A DNA stretch of 64,000 nucleotides from Isoetes taiwanensis. Taxonomy: Eukaryota; Streptophyta; Lycopodiopsida; Isoetales; Isoetaceae. The position numbers and the translations under genes were made by a program. The notes under the pieces are model-generated. The model made no database searches. It was not told the origin of the DNA and saw only the letters and a list, made by a program, of their open reading frames with translations. Shown piece by piece: positions 45,831 through 60,570 of this stretch. Location of the stretch: the NCBI GenBank assembly GCA_021234155.1, contig JAJEKV010000011.1, positions 5,721,132-5,785,131 on the forward strand, given 5' to 3'. Within the stretch, counting starts at the first letter, position 1. Each line of letters opens with the position of its first letter.

Positions 45831-46359
45831 GGCTTGAAGTGGCTTAATAGAAGTTGCGCTTTCTCACGGCAAAATGTATTACTTCATCATAACTTTTGAT
45901 CCGCACTGCTGGAGATGATTAGGTCAAGTTGGGAAAGCTCTTCCAGATCTGGATAGTGTAATATGCGAATATGTTTGTGTTACTTCTTCCATGGTAAACA
46001 TCATACCTTCGGCCCGGTTCGTAGGCTTCTTCTCAAGCATCCTACCAAACTTCATTATCATAAGATTACGCCATTGATGCCATTGCTCTTTATGGCTCAT
46101 CTGCAATGAAGGCTGCCGCAAAATTACCATGCATTTTAGATTTTGAGGCAAGTATTGTCTTTCGCAAAATCCCAAGGCTTCTAGATCCTTGTACTAACAA
46201 GGTAAAAGTTTTCCCAGTCCTGGTTCTCACCAATACAAGAAATCCATGAGGCCGCCAAGCTGCCATAAATTCCAAATGTGGAAAATGTTTATAATATCAA
46301 TCCGCCATCTTTATGGTAACTTTTACTTATGTTCTATTTACTGTGATGAAATTGTGCTA

Positions 46360-47105
46360 GGTGATGAAAGCTCAATGATGGTTGTTTGAATTCTGTACTT
46401 AGTCACACTGGCCTTTATGTTAAGCATAAATTGATAACATCCAATATATGTAGCCAATCTTCAACACATATCAGTCTGGTCATGGTCAATATTGATACAC
46501 AACCAACACATAACTACCATTGACATTAATTTCAACACAACCGCGGTCCAACACATTTAAATTAAAATCCCCCTTAAAACCCCTTTGTCGGGGTGCATAT
46601 TAACACTAAGTGACGAAAAGTAAGGCCGAGCCCTCATAATTGTATTTTGCATCGCATAAAATCAACACCATATAGTCCCCATTGGAAATCTTATATAGTA
46701 TTTTGTTTTAATTTTGTTATACAATATAGCAAATTTGTACTACCCTTACAAACGAGGAAAACCTTTTACGCATCTTGCATTAAGGTGAATATGCCTATCC
46801 AGCTCTGTCCTGAGTCACTCCCTCAGTGGTGAATATGCACCCAAACCAAAGTGGGGTTTAAAGGTGGGATTTTAATTTAAAATGAAATGCTTCACCCAAT
46901 GGTTGTGTTAATTAATCGCCAACGGTAGTTACGTGGTTGCTTGTTAATGTCAATGGTCAGTATGTGTTGCTGTTATGTATTGGGGATTTAATTTTATATA
47001 ATATTGTTAATGGGTTTCATTCTCGCCTTAGATTCTTCCCCTAAGTGGTAGATAGAATTCTGTGTAATCTTCAAACAGACCATTTGAGGCTTCAATGTCC
47101 TCCCT
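46360..47105. mobile_element. Foldback element, second copy (degraded)
   Basis: Corresponds to 15,645-16,429: GGTGATGAAAGCTCA at the left and TTTGAGGCTTCA at the right. Arms are no longer near-perfect. Confidence 0.65.
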
Positions 47106-48889
47106 CCCCCTGTAGCAGAAGTTTAAAATGGAAAAGAAAAAGTGAAAATTGATGGTTCAAAAATTGCCGCTTTAAATAAACATTGAATTCTCGCGGTGCT
47201 CGAAAGACTTCTTCGTTTCCGCCACAAAAACCACCGGGAGCAGCAGGTTTAAGAGGTCCTCTCTCGAGTCTCAGGCACCAAAACTTGGATGAGAGATGAA
47301 AATTCCCAACATGTGGGAAGTCCTCATCTATTTTGAGGTAGACTCTTCTATCGGCCAATCCACTGGAGTAATAGGGCCCATCCTCCAAGAATAATGCTAT
47401 GGGGATATCCTCTGGATCGAATGGCTCTTACCTTGTATCTTCTATTTATAATGGGCTTTTCCTCTGTACTACTTCTCCCTTCTTTGAGCTCAATTCTGCC
47501 GCTGCTTTTGCCCACCATCATATCTAAATTCTGAAATTTCTTTCAGAAATGCAGTTTTAATACGCTCCCTCCGCTTCTCATTTTACGCTTTGGTTGTTCA
47601 TTTCCTCGTTAGTTGGTTAAGCATTCCGAGGTTCTGTTTATTTTTTGCCTTCGCACCCTCGCATACATTCCATGTTTCTCATTCCAAAACGGTCTTGAGT
47701 TTGTAAGAGCAGAGCCTCTTATTTTTTCCTGCATGCAAGAAATGTAAAGTATCCTCTCCGAGATATATTTATCATTTGCCTTTTTTTTCGTGTGGTACCG
47801 TAGCTAAAATATAATTTCATGTTCTTGCTGGCATTGTAGCTCCTGAGACAAAGACTAATATTTCGAGATGGGCCATCCTTACCGCTTTGTTGGTTGCTGT
47901 TTTTCTCGTGGCATGGCTTCCAGCCTTATTATTCTTGTGAACTATATTGTGCCGAGCGCAAGGTAATTCCAAAAACTCCTTATCTTACTATTCGTCACCT
48001 TCATTTCTTTCCTACAAGTAATTTTGAGAGTAAGCATTAGCTATGACAAGGTCAGAGCCATTCTCTGCTGACGTGAGAATTTTGGCTGACAAAAATGCCA
48101 GCCATTTCCCTTCCGAGTATCCTCTTGGGTGCTTCAACTCTGTTAAGATCGCGCTTTCAAGTTATTACCATTCTGGGCCTCCCAAGGCCACTGAGCCGCC
48201 ACACCGCTTTCATTAGCGTGGTTTTCTCCCCTCTAAAATGCACTCATCTAGGCTCTAATGCTTCATGTGTACCGAGTAGGCAAATATAGATCTTATTCAA
48301 GCTTAGGAGAAGATTATGCAAGATAAAAGATAAAAGCCGTAAGGATATGTTTGCTTTCTGCCATCGTGTGCTTTCACGGTCTCAAATTACAAAAAGAATA
48401 GCTTCTTCAGGAGCAGTAAAATGAAGCTTGAAGAATGGCGATCTATCTATGTTAGTGAGTTTAGCTCGCTGATCTTCTACAAAGGTACAAAACGAGTGGT
48501 GCATTTTGCAAAAAGAAACCCAAGTCCAGCTGACACCTCCAGCCCTTTTCTTATTTTCAAATTTTATAAAGTCCATTGGGGAACGTTAAAAGTTTAGGGC
48601 AAGCAGTGGTTAAAACCCCCACCTACGCCTTATGTTTTGTACACGCTCAGAAAACCTTCACAACATACCCTCTTTATCAATATTCCTCTCGTGATCTCCT
48701 CGCGAAGACGCCAATGGATGTTTTTCAATTTTCCCATCATGCCATATTTGCTTCCTACTACCTCGCGGGTAATACAATCTTTTCAAATGCGGCTCAAGGC
48801 CACTGACTACCCTAGTGTTAGGTGGATAAAACTGTGATCCCGTGATTTTTGCAGTAATAATTACAAACGCAAAATCTTGGATTAGCTAT

Positions 48890-50420
48890 GGGTTCAAAAT
48901 GGTTTCGGAAAGTGGTCGCCAATATCCTCAATCCGTGCTGGGTGTGCATCCTGGGTCACACCAAAATTCTCAGAGATATACGCTTACCATGCAGGGTGGC
49001 GTGAAAAACTCCTTTGAGCACTAAGGGATCAGGTTCCAGCATCCCAATCTTTTTTCAATTCTGCTTCCAAATCTTGGAAGAAAATTTTGAGAACCTCCGA
49101 AGTATTGCTTCTCCGTATCACCGCCGACCCGCAAGAAATAAATGGAAGCGGCAAGCATTTGTAGGCCGGGCGCCAAATGCCGCCATTTTTTGTGCAAGAG
49201 TAAGAACGCAATGCCGGGCGCATTATTGCGAGCTGCCTTCACGCTTCATTGTCCCCGTTAACCCTGAACTCAAACGCTTAGCTCTAGCATCATCCATCGT
49301 GATAAAGCTCCCCATTTCCATTCACACATAAAGTGCAAAAACAATCTTTTTACAAACAACGCCGACAATTTTGTCACAAATTGATGCTTGCTCTTCTATT
49401 ATGGAAATTTTGGAAAGCCCCGGATCTACCAGTTCATAATCTTCAAAGATTTTGTTTGTCATTTTTGAGTCTAAATTTGTACACATCCTTTCCAAATTGC
49501 TCAGCCTCTTTCTTATTTTCCCCAATGACATTTTAGTTCTTCCTTGGGATCTTTTTAGATGTTTCTTCCCATCACATTTTAGCTTCCCTCTCCAATTAAC
49601 ACTTTCATTTCTTCATTTGAGTTCAAGTCCGCTAGAGCTGGGCCACTGACTCTAATCTGGGCTTCCTAGTTGGAGAAGTTTGTTTAGATATGGTATTGAT
49701 TTCTCGCCTATGACTTCTCGAAGTATTCTGTATTGTTATTTCAATATCAAGTTCGTAATTTCTACCGACTTTTTACTTATGTTCGCAAGTAAATACGATT
49801 TCATTATGAAAGCGTAATAGCGTTCTGTTGGATCCGCTTATCAGTTACTTCCATAGTGCATATTTCTTACACTATACTGCGACTTCGCATTATCACCGAA
49901 GCAAAAAGTTCAAGATTACCATCAAGAGGATCTAAAGATTCCACCGCGACTACTTCCAATGACCTTTTCGTGCATGCTTTCAATCTGACAAATGTGAATC
50001 GATAGCAAATTTCATGGATCCGATTAATGATGCGCGGGAAATAACATGTTGATTAAAGTCATGTATTTGTTCTCGAACTTTGAACATGATATCTATCCAT
50101 TGTTTATTATCCCATCCTCCGACCTTTCCTCTTTGGTGTCAATTCTCAAGCAATAATGTGGATATTATTTTCAATTAATCAGATCCATGTCGATCCCATG
50201 TTGCATGCCTCCGCCTAGACTCAGAAGTTTTCTCAACAACATTTGTGGAATTCACATAGTCTCCTTTATCCCATTACACCAATCTTTCTTCCCAAAATAC
50301 TCGTTTATCCTCGTGGTATTTTGATGCCATGTGACTCCATCAGATAGCAATTGAAGGAAAAACTCATTTGTATGTTGTTTAAATCCTCCCACGCTTTTAT
50401 CCTTAGGGACAATAACATTT
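48890..50420 (-). pseudogene. Roco/COR-like frame, second copy
   Basis: Aligns with 18,328-19,880 throughout but is broken by many indels. Readable blocks include ELKKDWDAGT (49,030) and LGKIRKRLSNLERM (49,520). The breaks are likely technical. Confidence 0.6.
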
Positions 50421-50679
50421 TAGGCCATTTTAGGTATTTTATATTTCATTACATTGTTGTATTGTTATTATCATTTTATTGCTATTAAAAAGCTTGGTTA
50501 ACCCAATTAAGAAACCTATATGTATTTTATCTTATTATAAAGTTTTTAGCTGCATGTCTTCAATCAAACCCAATTTAGATAGTTGGAGATCGGCCCCTGA
50601 TTGCATCTGGTTATCGGATTTATCGTGACAACTCCCACCACCGGATTGGCCATGCTCCCTGACCCTTAAGAGGAAAGGG

Positions 50680-52190
50680 AAATGGCGAGAAAAAGGGCAG
50701 CGAGAGGCAAAAGCATGGGTAAAAGGAAAGCATTCCCAGAAGGAAAAGGAAAGGGAAAAAGCACTTAAAAAGGGAAAAAAAAGAAAAGGAGAAAAAGGGA
50801 AGGAAAAAAGGACACTATGAAAAGGAAAAGGGGGAAAAGGGTGAGATGACAGAATAAGGGAAAAGAAAAGGGAAGGGAGGAAAAGGAAGAAAAATAGGCA
50901 ACGGAAAAAGGTGAAGACGGAAAGGTGACTAAGGAAAAAAGGGAAGATAAGAATGATGGAGAGAAGGAAAAAGGTAATGGAAAAATGTTCTGGAAGGGAA
51001 AGGAAAAGGAGGGAAAAAAAAGGAAAAGGGCAAGGAGGAAAAGGAGAGGGAAATGAGAGGAAGGAGAAAGTGGCACGAAGAGAAAAGGGTGAGGAAAGGA
51101 AAAAGAAAGGGAAAAAAGAGATGGAAAAAAGGGAAAAGGGAAAAGTTTAAAAGCAAAAGAGAATTTAAAACATGGAATAGGAAAAGAGGAAAAGGGAAAA
51201 AGGGGAAGAGGGTGGGAAAAGGAGGAAAAAGGGCATGAAAAGGTAGAAAAATGGAATGGAAAAGGGTGGGAAATGGAAAGGAAAAGAGAGAAGGGAAAAA
51301 GGGTGGAAAGGAAAGAGGAAAAGGGCATGGAAAAGAGAGAAAAGGATGAAAAACAAGAAGGAAAAAGGAAAAAAAGGAAATGGGAGCGAAGGGGAAAGAA
51401 AAAAGAACACGAGGAATAAGGAGGGAAATGGAAAAGAGGAAGGGAAAAAGGGCACAGTAAAAAACTAGAAGAGGGAAAGGTGAGGAAAAGGGTAAAATAA
51501 AGGGAAAAAGAGCATAGGGAAAGGGAAAAAGAAAAAGAAAAAAAGGGGAACAGGGACGGGAAAAGGGGAAGAGGGTAGGAAAGGCTAAGAAAAGGCAAGT
51601 AAAAAAAGTGGAAAAAAGGAAATGGAAAAAAAATACATGGAAAAAGGAAAAGGAAAAAGGAAAAGGAAAGGAAAAAGGAAAGGAAAGGGAAAGGAAAAGG
51701 GAAAGCGGGAAAGGAAAGGGAAAGAAAGAGAAAAGGAAGGGGGGAAGGAAAGAGAAAAGGGCACGGAAAAAGGGAAAAAGGGAAAAATGATGAAAAAAGA
51801 AGGAAAGGAAAAGAAAAGGGAGATGGAAAGGGGGGAAGGAAAGAAAAGGCATGAGAAAAAAGGAAGAAGAAAATGAGAAAAAGAGACATGAGATAAAGAA
51901 GAAGAGGGTGAGGAGAGGAAGAAAACATAAAAAAAAAAGGAAATGGGAATGCAAAAAAAGGGCATGAGAAAAGGAAGGGAAAAGAGAAAAGTAAAAGGAA
52001 TGGGAAAAGGAAAGGGAAAAAGACATGAGAAAAATGGAAAGGGTGGAGAAAGGTGAAAAGGAAGGATAAAAGTCACAAAAAAAGGGAAGGGGAAAGGAAA
52101 AAAAATGAGAAGGAGAAAAGGAAGGAAAAGAGGAGGAGAAGAGGGTAAAAAGAAAAAGAAAAAAAAAAAGAGAGAGAAGGAGAAAAAAGT
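50680..52190 (+). repeat. Polypurine tract, second copy
   Basis: About 1.51 kb of A/G-only plus strand, matching 20,126-21,700 with many homopolymer length changes. The long minus-strand frames are artefacts. Confidence 0.92.
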
Positions 52191-52727
52191 AAATGTGCAG
52201 AAAAAAGGATATGCGTGATAGAGCAAAGGAAATGTTATCAAATGCACACCTCTTATAGCCTAGATATGATGGACTTGGTTAATGAGTCTAAGCCGAATAG
52301 GTTTCCATCCACAAATAAATCCATTTACCCAAAGAACGCTTGGCACCATTACTAGTACACAAATTGCAAAAGCTCTAATAACACCATTACTAACTATAAA
52401 TATTATATTAGGGTGAAAGCTTATAGGTGGGGACATTTCCCCTTTGTCACATTGTGCTTTAGGTGCTTTAGCCATTTTTCAAATTTTTTTGGGTCCGGCC
52501 AAGAACACTAAGGACGGTTTGGTTTGATTTTGCTCTCTCTTCGGCCCTCGTAATTAGGAATTTCGCATGTCGTCATCAATCCGAAGTAGAGGATCTGGTT
52601 TCTCCCGCTTCCCCGCTAGTTTTTGGATTGCGAGCCGTGAATAGAATTTTTTGAAAATGGAATTTGGTTCGATTTTGTGTTTTCTCGCCTCTGCTTCATG
52701 CAATTGTTTGGTATGTCATGGATTTGT

Positions 52728-55700
52728 TTGTTTCAATATGTCACTGAATTTGCAAAAGACGCATTTGGAAATGAAGATCCGTGAGGGACATTGCAAGATC
52801 CTTGAAATAATATTGCTGAATCTCTTGCAAGATTTTGAAGTGCGGCGAAGATACCAAATGAAAAATGAAGACAGGAATGAAAATGAAAATGAGATGGCGA
52901 CACCATGGAACCAAATTTGTCCTGAGGTATTGTCTTCTTCTCCAGTTCCTCTTAACAAGAATTCAAAAATATAGAACCATGTTTGATAAATGTGTAAGTT
53001 TGCAAATTGTGTATCCCCTAATACCGTGAGTAAACAGAATCTTGGTCGCTAGAAGGAGAATACAGAGCCAAGAAGAGGAAGAGGCAATCGAAATTATGAT
53101 GGTAGGAGAAGACATGGCAAAGACAAGGAAAAACCTTCTACTAGAAAAACAAAAAAGATGCTTTATTGTGGATTTTGTAAATAAGATATGCCTAAAATTA
53201 TGATTCAAATGATAGGGAGGAGGTCATATCCGTGAGCTGGTGAACAAATTTTAATTTGTTTTATTGGTACAAAGAATTTAAACGTACAAACATGTAGTTG
53301 AGAATGTGAAGAATAATTTTTGATAACAAGAAACGAGGCATTACACAAGACATTAACCATGCAAGAGCATCTACCTTGATGATGGCTGTAAAATGAGCAG
53401 AGCAATAGGGCGCCAGCTTGCAAAAAGTATTGAATTTGAGAAGAAAGGTCGCCTATGCTGCTTCTAGATAAGAAGAAGAAGATTGTTTAATTTTGGAGGA
53501 CCATGGTCTATGTTTAAGAATAAGGCCGACCACAAAAAGTTAAGATGAAGACCGAAAAGGTATACAATTTTGGTAACCAAAACAAGAGTGTCTCCAAACA
53601 AAAGGCAAGTCATTAAATTGAGACGATTAAAATAATGGTGCTAAACTGCCAAAGCCTTATAACATGCAACCAATCCAATTATCCGAAGAGACTCGTGTAT
53701 GCTACCGCTTGTTTATTACAAAGACAAAAAGTTTAATAGTAATTGCCATTGTATTGCGTGTAAAATGTTCTTTAGAGATTCAAGCCGAACATCCGGAAAG
53801 TATGAAGATAGGACCGAGGCTTTTCAAAGTTTGAAACCTAAATTTGTGAGAAGACTTGAAAGAGAGGGAAACATGTTGTGTATATATCACATGAAAATGG
53901 GAATTCGTTAAAGGGTGCAAAGAATAAAATAAGACAAGATTCTAACATCCATGGTCAAGTTGTCAATGTGTTGTTTTGTGGACCAGGTCCACTTTGAATA
54001 AGACATTCAAGAAGTTGTCGCGATATGTGGAAAACTATGGTTTGCCGTAAGAATGAAGACGCCGACAGGTACAAGCCAACATGTTTGGTAAATGGAATGC
54101 AAACTCACTGCGGGCTAAAAATCTTTCAATAAATGCCCCAAAGAAAAGAGCAAAGGGATGACAGCTTGAAATGGAAGAACTTCGAGAAGGTGAGCAATTA
54201 TAATTTGTTTTCGGTCCTCTCGCATTGTTTAGGGGGCGATTTAAATTAGCATGGTTTTTTTTTTTAGCCATATGTTAGCGTGATTTTGGTCCAAATTGTG
54301 TCCTGGGCTTTTTTGTTACAAGTTTGCATGTTAGGGAGAATTTGTCCAAAGTAGCATGGTTTATTGTATTAGGAGGTTAAAAACTCTAACTTATCTATCT
54401 TATGATTGTTTATGAATCGCGCACCCAAGACAAAGAATGTCATTAGAAAGCAATGTTAATAGAGAACAATGTTATCGCTTGTGGCCGCCAAGAATAGATG
54501 TGAAAAATGCCTCCTATTCTTTGCTTACAAGCTAGTTGATCTTCACTATAGCTGATCTTCACTAGATGCGATGATGTGAAAAAATGCTCCTCCTTTCTAT
54601 GATTGATCTTCTCTTCTATTCTTTTTCAGTCAAAGAAACTTTCATCAAGGATGCCGTGGTAAACAAATCTGTCAAAACCAAGGACGTTATGAGGCTGGTT
54701 TTAAAGCCACATCATTGCACGAAAACCATGCATTGGCAATAATGATCAATGTTCCATACTTACTACATCATCAATTACGCATGCAAATAAAGAAGAGACT
54801 AATATTTGTGTCGACCGTAAGTTGGTTAAAGAAACACACTTATATTTCCGGATGACCGGTGAACATCGACATCTTGTGCAAAGATTGCCTTCAAGCGAAG
54901 TCAAATTTTGAGAAGTAAAGGTAAACATCTACAAGCATGTATTCTTGGTCGAACGGTTATTCCTCAAGTCTTCTTCCAGATGTTTCTATTGTTTGGGCAG
55001 GTCCTTTCAATCCACCGGAAAGGAAGATAGAATGGAATTTTTTTTTGCATCTTGCCATGGCAAGGAGGAACATGATGACGGGCTGTCATAAAGAGAATAC
55101 CTCCAAATGGTTAGATGTTGAAGAGAGAAAGTACTTTGCTGAATGCCGAGGGATGCTGGTAATTTTAAATTGGTACTTCAAAGTGAAGGGCGCAAAGAAA
55201 GACAATATTATCTTTAAGGTACATTTTGTCTTGTGAACTTTACATGGGTACCCAAATTTTGGTTTTTTAAGAATGTGCTGATGTTTATATGTAGGTACTT
55301 TTGGCTTGTGAAGGTGGGAGAAGTGTGTAGAACAATAAGATTTGACTGTGGAAACTCAAGGGGGATCAAGAAAATACATACTATAAGACCATTCCCCAAA
55401 ACAGGCCCACAATGGTTGCTCACAAATTCTGTCTTGCTTTTGCTAGTTTGTTGGAAGGGGCTCAGAATAGATGTAAGCATGCAAAAGATTGGGACGATAC
55501 ACATATCTCAGAAGTTGAAGCCATATACATCGTTACAAGGAAAAACATCTATAAACCATGTGCAATAATTTTTAAGGGATAAATCCAAAGGAAGGCGAGC
55601 TTGTGGAAGTTGGTGACAATTTTGCAATCAATGCAGAAGCCAACAATGAAGAAAATGCTGACTTTGATCCAAATGTTCGAAACCAAAGCACGCTGTGCAA

Positions 55701-56140
55701 AGCCGCTGCTCAAAGATTTTTGGGGCTCTAAGTTCAAGAGGGCAGAAGTCATTTTGACAGTAAGTACTACAAGTGCATCTACCGGTTGCAAGTATGAGCT
55801 TTAGACCATATGCCAGATGTCAATTGCTATTCACATCTTGTAGTATGTGCAAAGATTGAATTGATTGCCGATGCAAATGATTGCAAATTTGTACCCATTT
55901 ACCTTGAAGCACTAACACATCATTGATTCACCGCCACAAACACCTCAAACATTGGCAAGTGGCATCGAAAGCAAATGAGGGAAGAAGACCATCCAAAAAA
56001 AAAACATTTTAATGGCTGTTAGGAAGAAGGTTGTTATGGTGGAGAAGGAAGTCCAATGGCAAGAAAAGGTGTATGGTTCAAAAGAAAGGGATTGCAAAGT
56101 GATAAAAGAAAAGAGGGTATGAAACAGAAATGAGCCTATT
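52728..56140 (+). pseudogene. SDG/HGKG transposase-like gene, second copy
   Basis: Aligns with 22,226-25,685. The Cys-rich region (53,940-54,120), a GCAAQF-equivalent region near 54,960 and EWNFFF...CHG (55,030-55,080) are recognisable, but no frame stays open for more than about 110 codons. Near 53,115 this copy keeps a frame (RRRHGKDKEKPSTRK) that copy 1 breaks with one extra base. Confidence 0.65.
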
Positions 56141-58559
56141 ACCAATTATGTTTCATGTATTTTTGTGTCGTGGAAGGATTGCCTACACTATGGAGGCAAG
56201 TAAAATGAGGTACACAGGATATGAGAATATGACATATGTTTTCTCTGATACCTATTCAATGTGTATATTGCATGTCTCTAGTAATTTGGTATGTCGATGG
56301 CTCCGTTAGGACATTTCCCCTGAAAAGCAGCCAGCCTTTTTTCATTCCATTCTCAGATTTTGTTAAGCGAGATATATGGTAAATGCAGAGTTTTGGAGAG
56401 ATTTTGTGTTATATCAATCCAACCCCATGGCTAGGTGTGGATTCGATACGCCAAATGTTTGATAATATTATTTGTCATGATTTGATCTCATAGAATGCTC
56501 CAAATGCCTTAAATGGGCGTGGCAGTTTGGCATTCTCTTCCTTTAAAAATGGCAAAGAGCTCTCACCATCGTGGGTTAGTTGTTGTACCGCTATGCAAAG
56601 CATGCATGATCCAGAATATTTGCAATGAGATGGAAGAATATTCGCACATTTGCATATGGTAGTCTCCATGAGCTGAGTGTTGATTTCACAAACAAGGTAT
56701 AATTTGTATGATCTTTGCTTTTTCAAAACGCTCCATTTGGTTGTTACTTTTGTTTAAAAAACGTCCCATTTGGTTGTCTCACATGATGGGAAGTTGGAGG
56801 ATCATCCAACTGGATGATTGTTTAAAGTACATTTTTCATCCCGACATTGAAGGATTAACCAGTGCCAAAGGTGGGTTACAAAATTTAAAGTTGTTACGTG
56901 TTTGCATTTGAGAAATCAAGTACTAATTGTTCTTGGAAAATATAACCATACAAATCTAGTTCCTAGTTCTGAAAGATGTTTGCTTATGTTGGGACAATTT
57001 CAAAACTATAACGTGTAATTGGCGATGATTCTCGGCTAGTATGTTCCTCTTGTAGAGTAGCCGGTGTTTTGATTGGTTACCCCATGGAGCTCTACAAATG
57101 GCGCCTAAATGTTTCATGGAGAATTTATCTTTACTTTTTATATGGGACTATTACTTGTAAATACAGCCCCCATCAATAAAATGTAGTTAGTCGGGCAAGA
57201 AGCTAAAATTGGATTCGATGTGTTGCCTAAATTGCCTTGTTGAAATTTTTCAACATCGCCCGCTAAATTTAATTACTATGCAAAGGTTAGATGCTGTTTC
57301 ATGCAATGATCCGGTGTCTGGGAAGCAAACACACGATACAGTGTTGAAGTATAAAAGATGCAAGTTTGGTGTTCATAATCCCCGAGGCCAATGTTATATC
57401 ATATGCTTATAACGCTATATGTCATATATGTTTAGCCATGGAAGGGGCTGCTTATTTTAATTTCAAACTTGGCTTTGATGTATGATTCAGCCTGTTCTTG
57501 CAAGATTGTGGGCAATAAGTATTTATCCATTGGTTTTTATGCATCATTGAGTAGTGACTATTTAGTTGCCGGTTGATTCATTCAAAGCGAAGTGCTTGTT
57601 AAGTTTGGAGCACTTAATCATACTTTTGTGTTTTGTTCCGCTTGCAAATGCGAGAGTATTTGTTAGGGCAACTGACTACTATGATGCCTTTTCATAGAAT
57701 GGAAAAGATAAAGATTCAAATACAATCAGTTGAGCATGTTTGCGTAAATGTTCCAATGAAAATAACAATCAAGTCTTTGGGTGTCTCACGTACCGATCAA
57801 CCTTTTTACAATTTGGACAACAAATGCAATTCAATTTGGAAGAAATCAAATATTTTACCTTCACAAATTCAACTGGTACTTTACAAATGCAAATCAACAT
57901 TTTTCCTTCACAACTAACTCTGAACTTTCACAAATGCAAACAACATTTTACCTTCACAAATTCAAATGAGAACTTTAGAAGAACCGCCAATTACCCATAT
58001 TCCCTCAATGCTCAAAATTTCAAGGACATAATATTCTTAATGTTCAAAAGTACATGATAATCTGCAATGCCCGAATCGCCCAAGAGATACAATGCCATAT
58101 AGTTTATAAACATGTTTTTAGACAAAATGCTACCAACACCTGCAGGTACATGTAATAAGAAGACAGATAAACAAAAAGGTGGACACTTTGCTTTCTATTC
58201 TACCGTCTTTTTTTCCTTTGTATACTCCAAAGTTAAGCTGCCCTCGCCGCCAGCCTCTCGCTTTAACTCATCATCAGGGCTTCCTCTTCTTTCTTTCTTT
58301 CAATGATTGATCCGCCAACGCCGTTTATCACGGGCTTTCAGACAAGGTTTACTATAGATGGTATGGTTTGTGGCAAATTGAGCACGTGAGGCACTGCATT
58401 GAACATAGGATTGAAGCATCGGAGGGAAACCAAAGGTTCTTGACTGAATTTGAATTCCATGATTCAAAGATTTAAACTTGACAAACCCGCACAAAAAGAA
58501 AACTATTCAAGATACGTAATTAAAGAAACTTAATTTGTTGAATCAAACAATGCACACCT

Positions 58560-60570
58560 TGTTCATTTGATGGAATATCTTCATCCGCACCTTCTTTCTT
58601 TGATCGCCTTGGGAAACCTCGCACCAAAACATCTTCAACCACTTTCTTTTGGTAAAGGTCCCTTGGTTTTGCTCGGTGCTTTTTGCATCTTTGCTTTAGC
58701 CTGTTTCATTGACTCACATAGCGGTTGGAAACGCTTTGCCTCTCGGGTTTTTCCTTCCAAGTTTGGTAGCCTTGGGTGGTTCTCGGCACTGCTATGGTTG
58801 TATTGGTTCCTCTTGACTTGACTTGCAGTGGGTTGCCCTCGTTTTTTCACACTTGTCCATCGATAAAATAAAACCAGTTGTTAAGTATAGAATATGGAGT
58901 CAAATTTTATCATGTGTACTGAATTGACAAATTGATCCACATGACGAAAGCATTTTCTTCTGCTACAACCGCTGCACTTGTCCTGCTTTTATCTTGACAA
59001 CAACAAATACAAATACAAATACATTAGCCAAGAAATACACAAAAAAATACAAGTAACAAATGCATTGGTACAAGGAATTTGATTTCAAAATTATTACCTG
59101 CTTTTTGGGGAACCTTTGAGCTTGTTAGTGGCACCCTTCTCACTTCCAACTTTGCGTAATTTGAACTCGTGATTCTTGGTCTTCAGTATTCAAGGTATTT
59201 TCTAAACTCAGTTGTCAACATCGACATCATCTACTATTTTCTCGAGGCACATAATTCATGTACCCTAACTCTAGAAACAGATTTTCGTGGATATTGGCCT
59301 TGCACACATGACATTGCAACTTCTCAATGCACAAACTGAAGCAAAATAAGTGGAACTTGTGGCCACAAAGCAATTGCACATGCACATAATTCCAACAAAA
59401 TGCCATTCCACAAACCAAGCAGACCCTCACACCATCAAGCAAAAGGCCAATTACTCCGACAAGGATTAATAAAACTTGCACCAACATAATTGTCTCAAGA
59501 TGTTTCAAGCTAATACATTTCGCATTTACTGGATCAACTATGGCCTCTTTTTTAATGTTTATCAAGATGTTTCAACCTATTAATTTCCTTTCTATTCATT
59601 GCAACTCACTTCGGCCTCTTCTTTCCTTTTCTCAAAGGGGTTAAGCAAAGAAAGGCCTAACCTATTTTCTTCATCACCAATTTGCTTCAAGGCAACTTCT
59701 TCTTCCTCGGAGAAACCATCAAAGATCTTCTATTTTATCTTTTTACCTCTTTTATATCCTTGCATAGGCAAGAGGCATAGATCAAACCCAATAAAACACC
59801 ATTGGTAGTAATTCTATATGTTTCTTTTTCTCGCTTTTAGCTGTTCCTCTAACACAATTTCGTCCACTAAACATATGCATATACGCCTCCAAACAAGATA
59901 AAGCACAAGAAATATGTTTCACACTAGACTCATAATGCTTGCTTCTTTTATGGTTTGTTCTTTTTTTGAATGTCAGCAAAGAGTCGGCAAAAAAATCGCC
60001 TAATTAATTTTTTAAACTACCCCGGTCTTGCCCCCGGGTGCCCTTCTAGTATGCCGCCATGCAAAACCCTTTGGCAAATTGTGTTCTTGCCTCTTTGTTT
60101 TTTAAACCATACTGATAGATTTTAGTTACCAGATCATGAAGCTCATCTGCAAATTGGGGACGGATTTGATGGAGCTTTATCTTTCCCTCCTTCAAGTCTG
60201 ACTGCCACACACTTAAGAAATCATCTGTGGTGCATTCATCTTTCCTCAAAGAACTCGGATCCCTTCCTTCATTAGGCAAGCACACTGTACACATTGAATT
60301 CTTCTATACAGAATTTGCAAACCGCGATTATCCGGGCTGCAAAAAATAAAGCAATCGATTAAACCGAACCTATCAAAATTTATGGGCTAATATTCAAAAG
60401 CAAAAGAAAAAGGCTTAAAGATAGGTATGCAAACCTTTCCGCCATGTCGCCACTCTCTTGGAAATGAAAAAGGCAATGCATAATCCATAGGGCTCAAAAT
60501 CATGTCCAAATTTTTTGGGTGATGCATCCAATGATGGAAATCATCACTATGACGAGCCATGATGAAAATC
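58560..60570 (-). pseudogene. RING-finger gene, second copy
   Basis: Aligns with 28,111-30,153. Here the zinc-finger segment reads through in one frame: VCLVCGMAFC, LLCGHKFHLFC, LCIEKLQCHVCK (about 59,430-59,300), giving the C-x2-C ... C-x-H-x2-H-x2-C ... C-x2-C spacing of a RING. This supports the assignment made for copy 1. A 20 bp insertion relative to copy 1 lies at about 59,814. Confidence 0.6.
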
